Part shown: positions 25,943 through 35,505 of the stretch, in pieces
Layout of the letters: the number at the start of each line of letters is the position of its first letter
Position numbering within the stretch: the stretch's first letter is position 1
Assembly (NCBI GenBank): GCA_021774335.1
Contig: JAJFJD010000043.1
Span: 148,032-212,031 of the forward strand
Origin: Alphaproteobacteria bacterium
GTDB lineage: Bacteria > Pseudomonadota > Alphaproteobacteria > UBA8366
Reading direction: 5' to 3'
DNA: 64,000 nt
Program-made: the position numbers and the translations under genes
The notes under the pieces: model-generated
Told to the model about the DNA's origin: nothing
Databases searched by the model: none
Seen by the model: only the letters and a program-made list of their open reading frames with translations

Positions 25943-26626
25943 ATGGCGTCGCGCATCTCCGGAACGGTAACCAAGGCCCTCGATATTCTGGATCTCTTTC
26001 TGGGACGCGAAGATGGGCTTTCGGTGACGCAGATATCCGCCGCGACCGGCATCAATATGAGTACCGTTGTCCGCTTGTGCGCGACGCTGGACGGCCGCGG
26101 CTATCTGCGCCGGGATACGGCAGGTCTCTATTTTGTCGGCTCGCAGGTCGAGCAGCTTGCGCAAGTCCTGCGGATGCAGTTCAGCTTGGCGGAGGTGATA
26201 CGGCCCCTGCTCAAGCAATTGCGCGATGAGACCGGCGAAAGCGCGTCTTTCTATATCCGTGAAGGCGGCATGCGCGTCTGCCTGTTCCGGGAGGATTCGA
26301 AGCACGCGATCCGGCACGTGGTCGACGAAGGCGCCCGCCTGCCGCTGAGAGAAGGTGTCGTCGGCAATGTGTTGCTCGCACAGGCCGGCTCCAAAGGCGC
26401 CGTCTACGACAAAATTCGGAAAGACGGGTTTTACGCCGCCGTCGGACGAGACCCGTTCACCGCGTCGGTCGCGGTCCCCGTGACGACGAAGTCCGGCACG
26501 CTGATCGGCGCGATGGTCGTATCGGGCCTCGCCGACCGCTTCGGAGACAAGAAGCGCAAAACAACGCTGAAACGATTGACAGAGGCGCGCGCCACCTTGG
26601 CCGACCTGCTGCCCGCCGCAGCATAA
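25943..26626 (+). CDS. IclR-family transcriptional regulator
   Basis: A 227-residue regulator. The N-terminal winged helix-turn-helix spans about residues 8-65 (VTKALDILDLF, then LSVTQISAATGINMSTVVRL) and the C-terminal GAF-like effector domain includes EGGMRVCLFRED, LPLREGVVGNVLLA and VAVPVTTKSGTLIGAMVVSG. Family members bind small organic acids or their CoA-pathway intermediates and usually control an adjacent divergent catabolic gene. That gene here is the carboxylase beta subunit, and the palindrome between them is the best candidate binding site. Confidence 0.92.
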   Translation: MASRISGTVTKALDILDLFLGREDGLSVTQISAATGINMSTVVRLCATLDGRGYLRRDTAGLYFVGSQVEQLAQVLRMQFSLAEVIRPLLKQLRDETGESASFYIREGGMRVCLFREDSKHAIRHVVDEGARLPLREGVVGNVLLAQAGSKGAVYDKIRKDGFYAAVGRDPFTASVAVPVTTKSGTLIGAMVVSGLADRFGDKKRKTTLKRLTEARATLADLLPAAA

Positions 26627-26633
26627 GCAAAGG

Positions 26634-26846
26634 TCATTTGGAGCCGGTATCGGCGTCCGTGGTTGCGGGTTGGGTCATGTGGTCGTTCACAAACGCTTCC
26701 AAATCCTTGACCGAGATTCGGAATTCACGCCCGAGCCGCACGGCCCGCAATTCGCCCTCATGAATCCAACTCCGGACGGTGGACTCGCTGACCTTCAGGA
26801 GTTCCGCAATCTCATGCGTGGTCAGGAATGGTTTACTCAACATCAT
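26634..26846 (-). CDS. Small helix-turn-helix protein (excisionase-type DNA-binding domain)
   Basis: A 70-residue protein consisting almost entirely of a MerR-like/excisionase winged helix-turn-helix: LTTHEIAELLKVSESTVRSWI, then a wing with GELRAVRLGREFRI and KDLEAFVND. The double ATG at 26846/26843 follows AAAGG. Such proteins serve as excisionases, plasmid or phage regulators, or stand-alone regulators. No integrase lies near, so recombination is not supported. It is divergent from the universal stress protein and shares the intergenic region with the FNR-type box. Confidence 0.85.
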   Translation of the reverse strand: MMLSKPFLTTHEIAELLKVSESTVRSWIHEGELRAVRLGREFRISVKDLEAFVNDHMTQPATTDADTGSK

Positions 26847-26906
26847 TCATTGCCTTTGAGTGCAAAGAAACCACGTTCAACGTAACTGACTTTCGTTGAG
26901 GTCGGT

Positions 26907-26948
26907 TTGATTAAGATCAATGTGGTTCGACCCGACGAAGTCTACATA
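26907..26948 (+). promoter_or_regulatory. FNR/FixK-type box and -10 element of the universal stress protein promoter
   Basis: TTGAT-TAAG-ATCAA at 26907-26920 is a perfect match to the FNR/FnrL/FixK consensus TTGATN4ATCAA. A -10-like TACATA lies at 26943-26948. With the start of transcription at about 26955, the box centre falls at -41.5, the standard class II activator position. The leader to the ATG at 27072 would be about 117 bases. Confidence 0.7.
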
Positions 26949-27071
26949 AACCGAACATATCACTTCGAACGGAAGGCTGGCACCGATCATGCCTCAAGAG
27001 ACCAGAAGTTGCCGGCCGGCCAATCGATGCGCAGGACTCACGGCCACTCGGCTGGAAAGGGAGCTAAACAC

Positions 27072-27920
27072 ATGAAGAAGTTCTTGATGGCGACGGACCT
27101 CTCGGCCCGGTCCGATCGGGCCCTTGAGCGCGCCGTGATGCTCGCTCAGGATCACGAAGCCTACCTGACGATCGCTCATGTCATCGACGAGGATTTGCCT
27201 TCGGCGCTGTCCGACGCCCAGGAAGACGCGGCCAAGCACGCAATTGACGAATACGTCGACAAGCTAGCGGCCGGCAAGCGAGACCGTATCTCGATCAAGG
27301 TCGTTTGCGGCAGAGCCCATGCGGATATCCTGGACATGTCGGAAAAAGTCGAAGCCGATTTGGTTATCCTCGGCATGCATCGCGAAGACGCCTTCAAAGA
27401 CCGCTTCCGCGGCACCACTGCCGAGCGGATCATCCGCGCCGGTGGCGTTCCCGTATTGCTGGTCAAGGATCGGGTAATCCGCCCGTACCAGCAGGTTATC
27501 GTCGGGGTCGATTTCTCGGCCTTCTCACGGCGTGCCGTCGAGTTCGCGGTCCAATTCGTACCCAATGGCAACTTTCATCTCGTTCATGCCTATGGCGTGC
27601 CCTTCGAAGGATTCCTGTACGGCCACGACACCAAAAGGCAGGTCGCTAAACTGCAGGAAGTGGAATTCGAGAAAATGATCGACGACGAGATGGCGACCTT
27701 TCTGGCCAGTCTCGACCAGAAAGTGGCCGGCATTGAACGCGTGATGAAGCAAGGCACGGTACGGGAGGTCATTTTCGAGCAAGCGCGCCGGCTGAAACCC
27801 GACCTCGTGGCCATGGGAACGCATGGCCGGACGGGCATCGCCCATGCCTTCTTGGGCAGTGTTGCGGAAGACCTCCTGCGGGCGCCCCCCTGCGACGTGC
27901 TGGCGGTGAAGTCGTTCTGA
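27072..27920 (+). CDS. Universal stress protein with two UspA domains
   Basis: A 282-residue protein made of two tandem UspA domains (about 1-140 and 143-282). The second keeps the ATP-binding pattern G-x2-G-x9-G-S (GTHGRTGIAHAFLGS); the first lacks it (GMHREDAFKDRF), so only one nucleotide site is expected. The ATG at 27072 is fixed by AAGGGAG; an upstream in-frame Met lacks a site and its extension covers the promoter. Usp proteins aid survival under starvation or low oxygen. The FNR/FixK box upstream predicts induction when oxygen is scarce. Confidence 0.92.
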   Translation: MKKFLMATDLSARSDRALERAVMLAQDHEAYLTIAHVIDEDLPSALSDAQEDAAKHAIDEYVDKLAAGKRDRISIKVVCGRAHADILDMSEKVEADLVILGMHREDAFKDRFRGTTAERIIRAGGVPVLLVKDRVIRPYQQVIVGVDFSAFSRRAVEFAVQFVPNGNFHLVHAYGVPFEGFLYGHDTKRQVAKLQEVEFEKMIDDEMATFLASLDQKVAGIERVMKQGTVREVIFEQARRLKPDLVAMGTHGRTGIAHAFLGSVAEDLLRAPPCDVLAVKSF

Positions 27921-27941
27921 TCTCGGCCCGGCAGCCAGGCG

Positions 27942-30446
27942 TTAGCCGGATGCCGCGCCGGTCAGGATGGCGTTGAACAGGAGCTTATAAGTCCCCCGCG
28001 CCTGTGCCCGGAAGTGAACCCGGAATCCCATCAGCACCACGCTGCCCGCGCCGACCGGCACGCTGGCCAGCGCCGCTTTGTCGGCCAGCTTCTCATGTCC
28101 CGTGAGCCAGCCGCTCAGCAACGGATCGTGCGGCGGATAGACCCCGACGGCCTCCCCCGCCATCACATCGAAGGCCGGTGCGTTCTGCCCGGAAAACAAT
28201 ACGACGCTGCGTTCCGGCATGCCGAAGGCAATGGGATGGCGCGTATCCAACAAAACCCGAAGCAGGCTGCCGCGCGCATAGAATTCTGAATCCGGCACGC
28301 CGTCGAGCGTATTGCGCACGCGCAGATCGAGATGACGCGCAGCGTATTGCGCCGCGCCGTCCCATGCGATCAGCGTCCCACCCGCTTCGACGAAAGCCCG
28401 CAGGTTCTTCGCCCCCGCGTCCCCCAAACCGCCCGCGAGATCGAGCGGATAGTCGGCAACACTCTGTCCCTCGTGTATCTCTTCGGGTTTCTGATGGGGC
28501 AGCAGAATGACGTCGAACCGGTCCCGGAGGTCGCCTTGCCGGATATCTCTGTCCACCAGCGTTTCATACGGCATCGCATACTCGTCGAACACGAACCGCG
28601 CCCAGCCTTCCTCCGCGGTCGGGACGTAGCTCTTATAAAGTCCCACCCTTGGCGCGGTCAGTTTTGACAATGATCCCTTCGGGACCGCGCCGACGGACGC
28701 GACCGTGATCGATTCTGACTTGGCGATCTTTGCGACCAACGCGTCCCGCTTCCCGCCGCCTTTGATGACGAAGGCACCCGGCGCGACGCGCCCGCCATCG
28801 ATGTCCAGCGCTTCCATCGTCCGCGACACCGGCACCTTATCCGCCAGCAAACGGAACACCGCTTTGAACGCGGCATTCGTCTCGCAGCCGATAACATAGG
28901 CGGCCGCCTTCCCCTTTCCGCGCGCCGCAACTTTGCCCTTGGGCCGGAACGGCGCGGTCAACGGTTTCGTCTTGGCGTCGAAGGGTTCCTGCACCTCGAC
29001 CACCGCCACGCCCATCTGCAGAGGCAGACTATGGGCCGTGTTGTCATAAGGCTGCACCGGCGGCCCGCCTTCGTAATGCGTGAGTTCGGGATAGCGATCG
29101 TTCCCCAGCATCGTCTTGGCGAAAGCGCCATAGGGTTGCGCCACGCGCACGACCCGGGTTCCCGCCGGGTAGGCGACGCCGTCGGCAACGAATTCCTGGG
29201 TTGCCTCCTCTAACTCAACGGCGGCGAAATCGAGGATCTCCAGCATCTCGGCGGCCGTCACCGTGTCCCGCTGCGTCTGCGGCACCAGATAGGCGGTGGG
29301 ACCTTCTTGCTCGGCCACCGCATCCGCGCCGATGGCGTGGAAACCCCGCAGCCACATTTCGCGGTACCGGGCCGCATTGGCGAGACAGGCCATCACGGCG
29401 GCATCGTCATAGTCGACGATGTCTCGAAGACTCCAGCGCCCGCCCTGCCAGGGCATTGGGTGGTTCCAAACGCGCTGGAACGGGTCCGCGCCGCGCGCGA
29501 CCGTCAGCTCGCTCACCTTGAGCTCGACCGGTGTTGCGATCCGGACGCTGGCGGCTTCGGACAGAATCCGAACGCCGCCATGGTAATGCTGGTAGGCGCG
29601 GCTCGGACTGTAGATGTCGTAGGTCACGTTGATGCCGATGCCCGCCTTGCCCTGCCCCGTGAGTTCGGCGGCCATTGCCGACCCCATCATGGCGATGTTG
29701 GCCTGAAGGATCGGATGCACGTTCGGGTCGATCGGGTCGATGAACGGCGGCATGATCAGCCGCATGCCGTCCTGCCGCGTCTGATGCATGTCGAACACGA
29801 TGTGCGGATGCCAAGCGTTGTGGCAGTGCTCGACCGCAAGCCGCGTTTCGGCCTGGGTGAACATGAACCAGTCGCGGTTGTTATCGTGGCCGGTATAGGT
29901 GTTGTAGAGAAAGGGCGGATTGACGCCTTCGTAATAGGTGCCGAGCGTGCTGTCGTACCATTCCTTGACCATCGTCAGCCCATCGGGATTCAGACACGGC
30001 ACCAGAAGAAAGATGACGTTGTCGAGGATCTCGCGCACCGTCTCGCCATCGTCGGTGGCCAGCCGATGCCCCACGAGCATCGACATCTGCGTCGCCCCCA
30101 CCTCGGTGGCGTGAATGGAACAGGTGACCAGCACGACCGTCTTGCCCGCCGCAATCAGGCTCTCCGCCTCGTCGCTGTCGGCAATCGTCCGGGGGTCCGC
30201 CAGTTTCGCCTGGATGTCGCGATAACGGTCGAGCGACGCGATCGTCTCCGGTGCGGAAATGACCGCCATGATCAGCGGGACGCCCTCGGTCGATTTACCC
30301 AATTCCGAGAGCTGCACCCGATCCGAAGATTTCGCGAGCAGTTCGAAATACGCGACGATCTCGGGCCAGTCGGCCAGCTTGCGGTCCTCCCCCACCTCGT
30401 ATCCGAGATGGTCTCGCGGACTTGGAATAGAAGATTCCTGGGTCAT
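27942..30446 (-). CDS. M14-family zinc carboxypeptidase-like protein (large, multi-domain)
   Basis: An 834-residue M14-type metallopeptidase. The zinc ligands start with H112-x2-E115 (IHATEVGAT) and the third is likely the His of FDMHQTRQDG. The catalytic domain covers about the first 330 residues; a beta-rich middle follows, and the last 250 residues (with LPHQKPEEIHEGQSV and LRAFVEAGGTLIAWDG) resemble a glutamine-amidotransferase/DJ-1-like domain found on many large M14 proteins. No signal peptide is seen. It would trim C-terminal residues from peptides. It is convergent with the stress protein and appears monocistronic. Confidence 0.88.
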   Translation of the reverse strand: MTQESSIPSPRDHLGYEVGEDRKLADWPEIVAYFELLAKSSDRVQLSELGKSTEGVPLIMAVISAPETIASLDRYRDIQAKLADPRTIADSDEAESLIAAGKTVVLVTCSIHATEVGATQMSMLVGHRLATDDGETVREILDNVIFLLVPCLNPDGLTMVKEWYDSTLGTYYEGVNPPFLYNTYTGHDNNRDWFMFTQAETRLAVEHCHNAWHPHIVFDMHQTRQDGMRLIMPPFIDPIDPNVHPILQANIAMMGSAMAAELTGQGKAGIGINVTYDIYSPSRAYQHYHGGVRILSEAASVRIATPVELKVSELTVARGADPFQRVWNHPMPWQGGRWSLRDIVDYDDAAVMACLANAARYREMWLRGFHAIGADAVAEQEGPTAYLVPQTQRDTVTAAEMLEILDFAAVELEEATQEFVADGVAYPAGTRVVRVAQPYGAFAKTMLGNDRYPELTHYEGGPPVQPYDNTAHSLPLQMGVAVVEVQEPFDAKTKPLTAPFRPKGKVAARGKGKAAAYVIGCETNAAFKAVFRLLADKVPVSRTMEALDIDGGRVAPGAFVIKGGGKRDALVAKIAKSESITVASVGAVPKGSLSKLTAPRVGLYKSYVPTAEEGWARFVFDEYAMPYETLVDRDIRQGDLRDRFDVILLPHQKPEEIHEGQSVADYPLDLAGGLGDAGAKNLRAFVEAGGTLIAWDGAAQYAARHLDLRVRNTLDGVPDSEFYARGSLLRVLLDTRHPIAFGMPERSVVLFSGQNAPAFDVMAGEAVGVYPPHDPLLSGWLTGHEKLADKAALASVPVGAGSVVLMGFRVHFRAQARGTYKLLFNAILTGAASG

Positions 30447-31053
30447 GTCTCAGCCTGTCTGTTGCGGTGTATCGGTCGGATTTGTCGCGGTCCTGCCCAG
30501 GTCGCCGGGCAGCCTATGCATGAAAATCAGCAATCGGTGTGACACATGGAAAACATCAAAGGCGAGCACGAGACATGCGGAGGCGATGCTCCCTGACAAC
30601 TCGTACCGGGTATTTACCCTAGACCCTCGCGGCGGCGATACGCAATGGCAGGCATTGCCGATAGACACCGTTTTGCAATCGATCGTTCGTTTGCCGATTG
30701 GCGAAATGAGACCCCGCACCGTACTCGCGGGCTAACCTTCTCTCTCTGCCCGCATAGGTGGGCTAGTCCGCATTTTCCACACTATCATTTGCCATCTCGC
30801 AGCCGCCGGACCATCTTTTTAGCAAGCGGTCTTGCGCGACACCGCGCGCCGACGCCGCGTGCACCGATGGCGTGACGGTATCTCGTGGGCGGGAATGGAA
30901 AACCGGTACGCGAACCGAACCCCATCGCCTCCCACCACATGACCGCAGTGACAAAGGGCCGACCGAAACGCCGGGCCTCAAACGCGGTTCGAGCTAGGCT
31001 CGGCAAGAATCCGAACGGGGGCCGCGACGCATCAACAGTCGACCAAGGCATTG
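30447..31053. other. Gene-free stretch before the coiled-coil gene
   Basis: About 600 bp between the divergent M14 peptidase and coiled-coil genes. Only short open frames with poor codon use are present and no ribosome-binding site supports any of them. I see no RNA gene or repeat; it presumably holds the two divergent promoters. Confidence 0.4.
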
Positions 31054-32421
31054 ATGAAGATGAAGAGGTCAATTGCCCCCCTATTGACGGAAGCAGCGCT
31101 CATTTTGCTGATCGTTGGGGTGGCGGTCGTGAGCGTCGTCGCATACCACCGGCCGGACCGGCCCGCCCCCCTTTCCGATTGGGAGAAAGAGAAGCTCAGC
31201 CTGACTCGAAAAGCCGACGCGCTGGAACGGGAGAACCGCACCCTACGGGATACCGTTCGCGCGCTTGAAGCTCGTATTACCCAAAGCGCGGACTCAGCCG
31301 ATGCGCTCGCCCACCTGCAGGCTGAAATAGGGGAACTACGCAAACGCCGCGACCGCGCCCAGATATCCGCCCAAACGGCCGCAGCCGAGGTTGACAAGAC
31401 CCGCAAGACACTTGCCGCGCTCGAAGATCAGCTTGGCCAGGAAAAGACGCATCTGGAGACGATGAGCGCGGCCGCCGCCCGAAATCAAGCGGCCTTGGCC
31501 AAGGCTCGGGACTCGCTCCGCAAAAAGCTGGAGAGCTTGGCAAAGGAGGAGACCGAATCTACCAAACGGGCCGAAGCCGCCGCGGCGGACGTTATCCGGA
31601 TCAAACGGACGCTCAACTCCCTCGAAACCACACTCGGTGAGCGGCGGGCCGAACTGACGGCATTGTCGAAAGAGGTCGCGAAAAACCGCAAGACGCTTGC
31701 GGCACTCAACTATCAAGTCGGGCAACGGAAAACCCGCCTGGAGACAACGAGCGAAGCCGCCTCCCGAAAGGAAGCCACATTGGCCAAGACTCGGGACTCG
31801 CTTCGCAAAGAGTTGGAGAACCTGACACAGCAAGAAACCACAGCGGCCAAACGCGCCGATGCAGCCAGAGATGAACTTATCCGCGTGAATCAGGCGCTCG
31901 CAGGGCTCGAAACCACGCTCGGCGAACGGCGAGCCGAATTGGCGACGCTGTCGGAAGTAGTTACACGCCAGAAAAACGTTTCAAAGCGGACAACCCAAAC
32001 CCTGGCATCCAAGCTTGAGGCGTTGAAGATCCAACGGGATCTAGCCGAGCGGCAGGTCGACTCCGGCAAATCGCAGGCCGAGCGGCTGCGGCAGGCGGTT
32101 AACGCGCTTCAGACAAAACTCCGCGCCAAACAAGCCGAATTGAAATTGGTCGAGGACGCCGTACGTGAACGCAAGGCTGTGCTGGACGCACTCCCTCCCC
32201 CCGGCAACGGACAAACACCCGCACAAATAACCGACAGAAATGTCTGTCTCGAAGCTTGGGCCCGTGTCGCTGCAGAACCCAAGGCCCGCGCGCGATTGGC
32301 CAAACTTCGGGAGAAGATCGCGGCGGCGGAGACGGAACTCTGTGAATTGAACACGCGGCACGAGGCAGCCAAAGAGAAGCTTAAGTCATCGGCGAACAAC
32401 CCGATCCGTCCACGGCAATAG
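31054..32421 (+). CDS. Membrane-anchored coiled-coil protein
   Basis: About 455 residues, not assigned to a family. An N-terminal signal-anchor (LLTEAALILLIVGVAVVSVV, about residues 10-29) is followed by some 370 residues of heptad-rich, Lys/Glu/Arg/Ala helix, so a long periplasmic or cytoplasmic rod is predicted. Two tandem 95-residue units, each beginning RKTLAAL and containing a shared LETTLGERRAEL element, arose by a 285-bp duplication. The C-terminus has two Cys (NVCLEAW, ETELCEL) around another coil. The ATG at 31054 is taken; a TTG at 31051 and an ATG at 31060 are alternatives. It may be an envelope spacer or scaffold; function unknown. Confidence 0.75.
   Translation: MKMKRSIAPLLTEAALILLIVGVAVVSVVAYHRPDRPAPLSDWEKEKLSLTRKADALERENRTLRDTVRALEARITQSADSADALAHLQAEIGELRKRRDRAQISAQTAAAEVDKTRKTLAALEDQLGQEKTHLETMSAAAARNQAALAKARDSLRKKLESLAKEETESTKRAEAAAADVIRIKRTLNSLETTLGERRAELTALSKEVAKNRKTLAALNYQVGQRKTRLETTSEAASRKEATLAKTRDSLRKELENLTQQETTAAKRADAARDELIRVNQALAGLETTLGERRAELATLSEVVTRQKNVSKRTTQTLASKLEALKIQRDLAERQVDSGKSQAERLRQAVNALQTKLRAKQAELKLVEDAVRERKAVLDALPPPGNGQTPAQITDRNVCLEAWARVAAEPKARARLAKLREKIAAAETELCELNTRHEAAKEKLKSSANNPIRPRQ
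31402..31971 (+). repeat. 285-bp tandem duplication inside the coiled-coil gene
   Basis: Two units of 285 bp (31402-31686 and 31687-31971) encode 95-residue copies. Both start RKTLAAL, contain a RDSLRK element about 36 residues in, and end near GERRAEL. They have diverged enough that the duplication is old, and the frame is kept. Confidence 0.8.
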
Positions 32422-32662
32422 TCGGAGCGCCGGCGAGCGGCAGTGCGGTTTGCGCTAACGGCCAATGCCCAGAGATCGCTAAAAGGTCGTCGCCTTGTGT
32501 TTGCGACGCCCGAACCTCACGATACAATCGCCAAACACGAGTACGCCCTAATTCACAACGCGGTAAAATAGCAAATCCGATCAGTCTCCCGCCAATTCGA
32601 GTCTCGGCAATCCTCCGCTAGGCATCGTCCTTAACGTTCCTGCGAAACATCGGTATCGACCC

Positions 32663-34762
32663 ATGCGTAAAGCATTCATATTTTTGGCCCTCTTCAATTC
32701 GCTTTGGATCTCGTCCCCGACGCAAGCGCGCACAATTGGCTCGCATGCAGGATTTACGGCCTCGGCCGCCGACAATTTCCCGTGCGCCGACGTGATCAAC
32801 GTCCGCGTCGATTCCAAGACGAAAAACGGTTTCGAGAACGACAGGGCCAATTTCGTTAAACTGGTTGGACTTATTCGGGTCGTCATGGGCTTTGAATGCC
32901 CAAAAGTGAAACAGATCAATATCGCCGCCTACGCGAATGGGCAAATGGTCGGCAATACGCAAGTGAGCAAATCATCAGGCTGGACGCTCACGCCCTTGAA
33001 GAAAACGGCCGCCAATAGTGGGAGCAAAACCACGCGCGGCGGCGGGAAAAATGTTGGTCGAACCGGCGGGAACAAAACAGGCCGTGGTGGCGGGCGCGTA
33101 ATTGCTCAAGGCGGTGGTGTTTCAGCCCCCGGTCAAACCCGATCGTACAGCAAGAATGGCGTAACCGCGCGTTCGAAACCTTATGCTCAATGGGTGTTTT
33201 ATGACCGCCCTGCCAAATACACCGTCAGTAAATTCCAATTCCCGCGGGATTCCAATCTCACCACCCTCCTCAACGTTTTCGGGGCAGACGTTGAAGACGT
33301 TTCGTTCTTCGCATACGACGGTGTCAAGCAATCCCCATTCAAGAACCCGACCAGCAAACATCAGCGCTATTTCAATCAACAACTGGCAAAAGGCGGTTAT
33401 CGCCTCAAACATCCTGATAATCAAAAATTGTACAAACCTCGCATAAAGTCGGTAGTGCCGGGCGGTATGTTTGATCAAATTGGAGTCGAGGCAGGCAACT
33501 ATATTCAGAGATTCAACAGCCCAAAAGCCAATATCAGGAATTCCGGACCAACAGGAGCTAGGTCGTTAAACATTCTCATCCACGACCTGCTTTGGTGGCG
33601 CAAAAATAAACCAAATCAATACTATGAGCTTGAAATCCTTATTGCCAAATTCGGTCATAGGGACGTTCATTTGGAGGCATACGTTTCGATCCCTCCTGCG
33701 GCTCTGGCGAAATTCTCTCAACCTCATCAGCGGAAGACAGGCACGCATTTTGTCAACCTGCTCCCTCAACCCAAGGCGATAAAGGGGCGCAAAATTACCT
33801 ATCCCAAAGGGATCGGCGGACGCCTCATCCGATACGTAACGAACGGCAGCTATGATCGGTATGTGTTCTGGAAGCTGGAGAAAAACGACCTTCTCGACGA
33901 AGGCATGCTTGACCTCATGTTTCCGGGCGCGATCGAAGCCTATAGTGACGTTTGTAAGAGTTCGCTAAAGGATCCGGTGAAATTTACACAGATGCACACC
34001 GTCCAAACGGACCAGGTGGGTCAATACGGCGTTCCCTATTCGGTGATCACTCGATACTACAAACAAATCGAGGGAAAGACCGTTTACATGGAACGAGATT
34101 ATCTTTCCCTCTTCCATAAAAAGCGAACGTCGGCACTCAAGGCTATATACGACATTTACAAAAACCCAGCCTTCCATTCGGACCAAGGGTTGGTGCCGTT
34201 CAATTACGAAGCCTTTCGGAAGATCGCCGCTCGAACCCAAGAAATGAGAGAGTTCTTCAAGTCGAACGGTTGTGTGCCGGTCGGGAGGACCTTCATGAAG
34301 AATTTGGCATTCCTCCTTTCGGGTCAACGCCTAACCGTCGATCGCGGCAAGTATCCGGGCAAGGTCCAGGTATTTCCCATTGGTGAGACACACTACTACG
34401 CATTCGTCCCACCGGGCGGGCGACCAAAGATCACGCCCCTGAAGGAGACAATTGCATTCACCGCTCAATTTATCGGATCGAGATCCGTTCCGGGCAAACT
34501 TGCAGGGTTTAGTTTTTCTGTGAGCGAGCTGTACTCACCGCAAAACCCCAAGTTCAAGGGCAACAGCCAAAGTATGAAAGATGCTAGAAGCGAGGTTTTC
34601 AGTTCCGGTTCGCTTGGCCTGAAATGCGACTATCATGGCAAACCGAGCCGTTTTTTCTGGTACAGAAAACGCGATGGATTATCCCACCCGACCTTGAACG
34701 TGATGGCGAAAGTGGTCGAGACTTCGCGCCAGACCTGCCCGGCAACCTATGCTGTGAATTAG
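32663..34762 (+). CDS. Large exported protein of unknown function with PDZ-like segment
   Basis: A 699-residue protein with a clear signal peptide (MRKAFIFLALFNSLWISS, cleavage near residue 22). A first domain (about 37-105) contains paired Cys (FPCADV and FECPKV). A basic Gly-rich linker (about 122-152, for example TGGNKTGRGGG) follows. Residues about 257-345 look PDZ-like, with SVVPGGMFDQIGVEAGNYI resembling the carboxylate-binding loop and following helix. The rest is beta-rich with scattered Cys and no recognised fold. It follows the coiled-coil gene on the same strand after 241 bp. A periplasmic or secreted scaffold is plausible. Lower GC than most of the window. Confidence 0.7.
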   Translation: MRKAFIFLALFNSLWISSPTQARTIGSHAGFTASAADNFPCADVINVRVDSKTKNGFENDRANFVKLVGLIRVVMGFECPKVKQINIAAYANGQMVGNTQVSKSSGWTLTPLKKTAANSGSKTTRGGGKNVGRTGGNKTGRGGGRVIAQGGGVSAPGQTRSYSKNGVTARSKPYAQWVFYDRPAKYTVSKFQFPRDSNLTTLLNVFGADVEDVSFFAYDGVKQSPFKNPTSKHQRYFNQQLAKGGYRLKHPDNQKLYKPRIKSVVPGGMFDQIGVEAGNYIQRFNSPKANIRNSGPTGARSLNILIHDLLWWRKNKPNQYYELEILIAKFGHRDVHLEAYVSIPPAALAKFSQPHQRKTGTHFVNLLPQPKAIKGRKITYPKGIGGRLIRYVTNGSYDRYVFWKLEKNDLLDEGMLDLMFPGAIEAYSDVCKSSLKDPVKFTQMHTVQTDQVGQYGVPYSVITRYYKQIEGKTVYMERDYLSLFHKKRTSALKAIYDIYKNPAFHSDQGLVPFNYEAFRKIAARTQEMREFFKSNGCVPVGRTFMKNLAFLLSGQRLTVDRGKYPGKVQVFPIGETHYYAFVPPGGRPKITPLKETIAFTAQFIGSRSVPGKLAGFSFSVSELYSPQNPKFKGNSQSMKDARSEVFSSGSLGLKCDYHGKPSRFFWYRKRDGLSHPTLNVMAKVVETSRQTCPATYAVN

Positions 34763-34914
34763 GGTCATCGGCCCAACGAGCTATCTAAATCCGCGCAACA
34801 TCGGTCGACATTTGGTGCCACTGGCGCATCGCACTACTCTTGGCAGGACGCTTCGCGAAAACGCATGCATCCAGTGCGTCAAGAACCATCAGCCTAGTCC
34901 GGGGAAATGCTGTC

Positions 34915-35406
34915 ATGAATGTGATCGAAACCAAACTGAATAAGCTGGGCCTCGAAGTTCCGCCCACGCATCCGTATCCCAGCCCCAACCGCCGGTCCGG
35001 CGTGCAGGTGGGTAATATCCTGTTTCTGTCCGGTCATGGCACCGGCCGGCAGGCAATGCCGCTCGACATCAAGCAATACGGCAAAGTCGGCGCCGATGTC
35101 ACCGAGGAGGAAGCCTACCTCTGCGCAAAATCCGCGGCCCTGTGCATGCTGGCGTCGATCAAACAAACCGTAGGCGACCTAGATCGCGTCAAGCGCGTGA
35201 TTCGTCTGTACGGCATGGTGAATGGTGCGCCGGATTTCGACCGCCACATGGTGGTGATGGACGGCGCTTCGGATTTGTTTTTTGAACTGTGGGGGCCGGA
35301 GTTCGGACAGCACGCGCGGGCGGCGGTGGGCATCGCGGGTTTACCGCGCGGTGCGGTGCTGGAAATCATGGGTGAGTTCGAGTTGCACCCGGAGAGTGAG
35401 TGTTGA
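34915..35406 (+). CDS. RidA-family protein, long variant
   Basis: A 163-residue RidA/YjgF-like protein. Family marks are VGNILFLSGHGTG, the helix LCAKSAALCMLASIKQTVGDL, VKRVIRLYGMVN and the terminal RAAVGIAGLPRGAVLEIMGEF. The last includes the RidA-like VGxxxLPxGAxVEI pattern. The N-terminal 25 residues (with PPTHPYPSPNRR) are typical of the long subfamily found beside amino-acid and amide catabolic genes. It has no signal peptide, unlike its neighbours. The ATG at 34915 is preferred over an earlier in-frame Met because the family begins there. Confidence 0.85.
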   Translation: MNVIETKLNKLGLEVPPTHPYPSPNRRSGVQVGNILFLSGHGTGRQAMPLDIKQYGKVGADVTEEEAYLCAKSAALCMLASIKQTVGDLDRVKRVIRLYGMVNGAPDFDRHMVVMDGASDLFFELWGPEFGQHARAAVGIAGLPRGAVLEIMGEFELHPESEC

Positions 35407-35505
35407 CCGGCTCGACCCAAGCGTTCGACCAGCCATTACGGAATTGATAGAGGACGTGTCGGCGGAACTGACTAATTTTATTGGAATATGTTCAGAGTGG
35501 ATGAA

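Noticed and set aside
26634..26846. Excisionase of an integrated element
   Set aside because: The protein has an excisionase-type fold, but no integrase, attachment site or phage gene is near; a stand-alone regulator is equally likely.
29307..30542. Open frame of 411 codons antisense to the M14 peptidase gene
   Set aside because: It mirrors the third-position GC bias of the real gene, has no recognisable domain, and its product is rich in Arg/His as antisense translations of GC-rich genes are.
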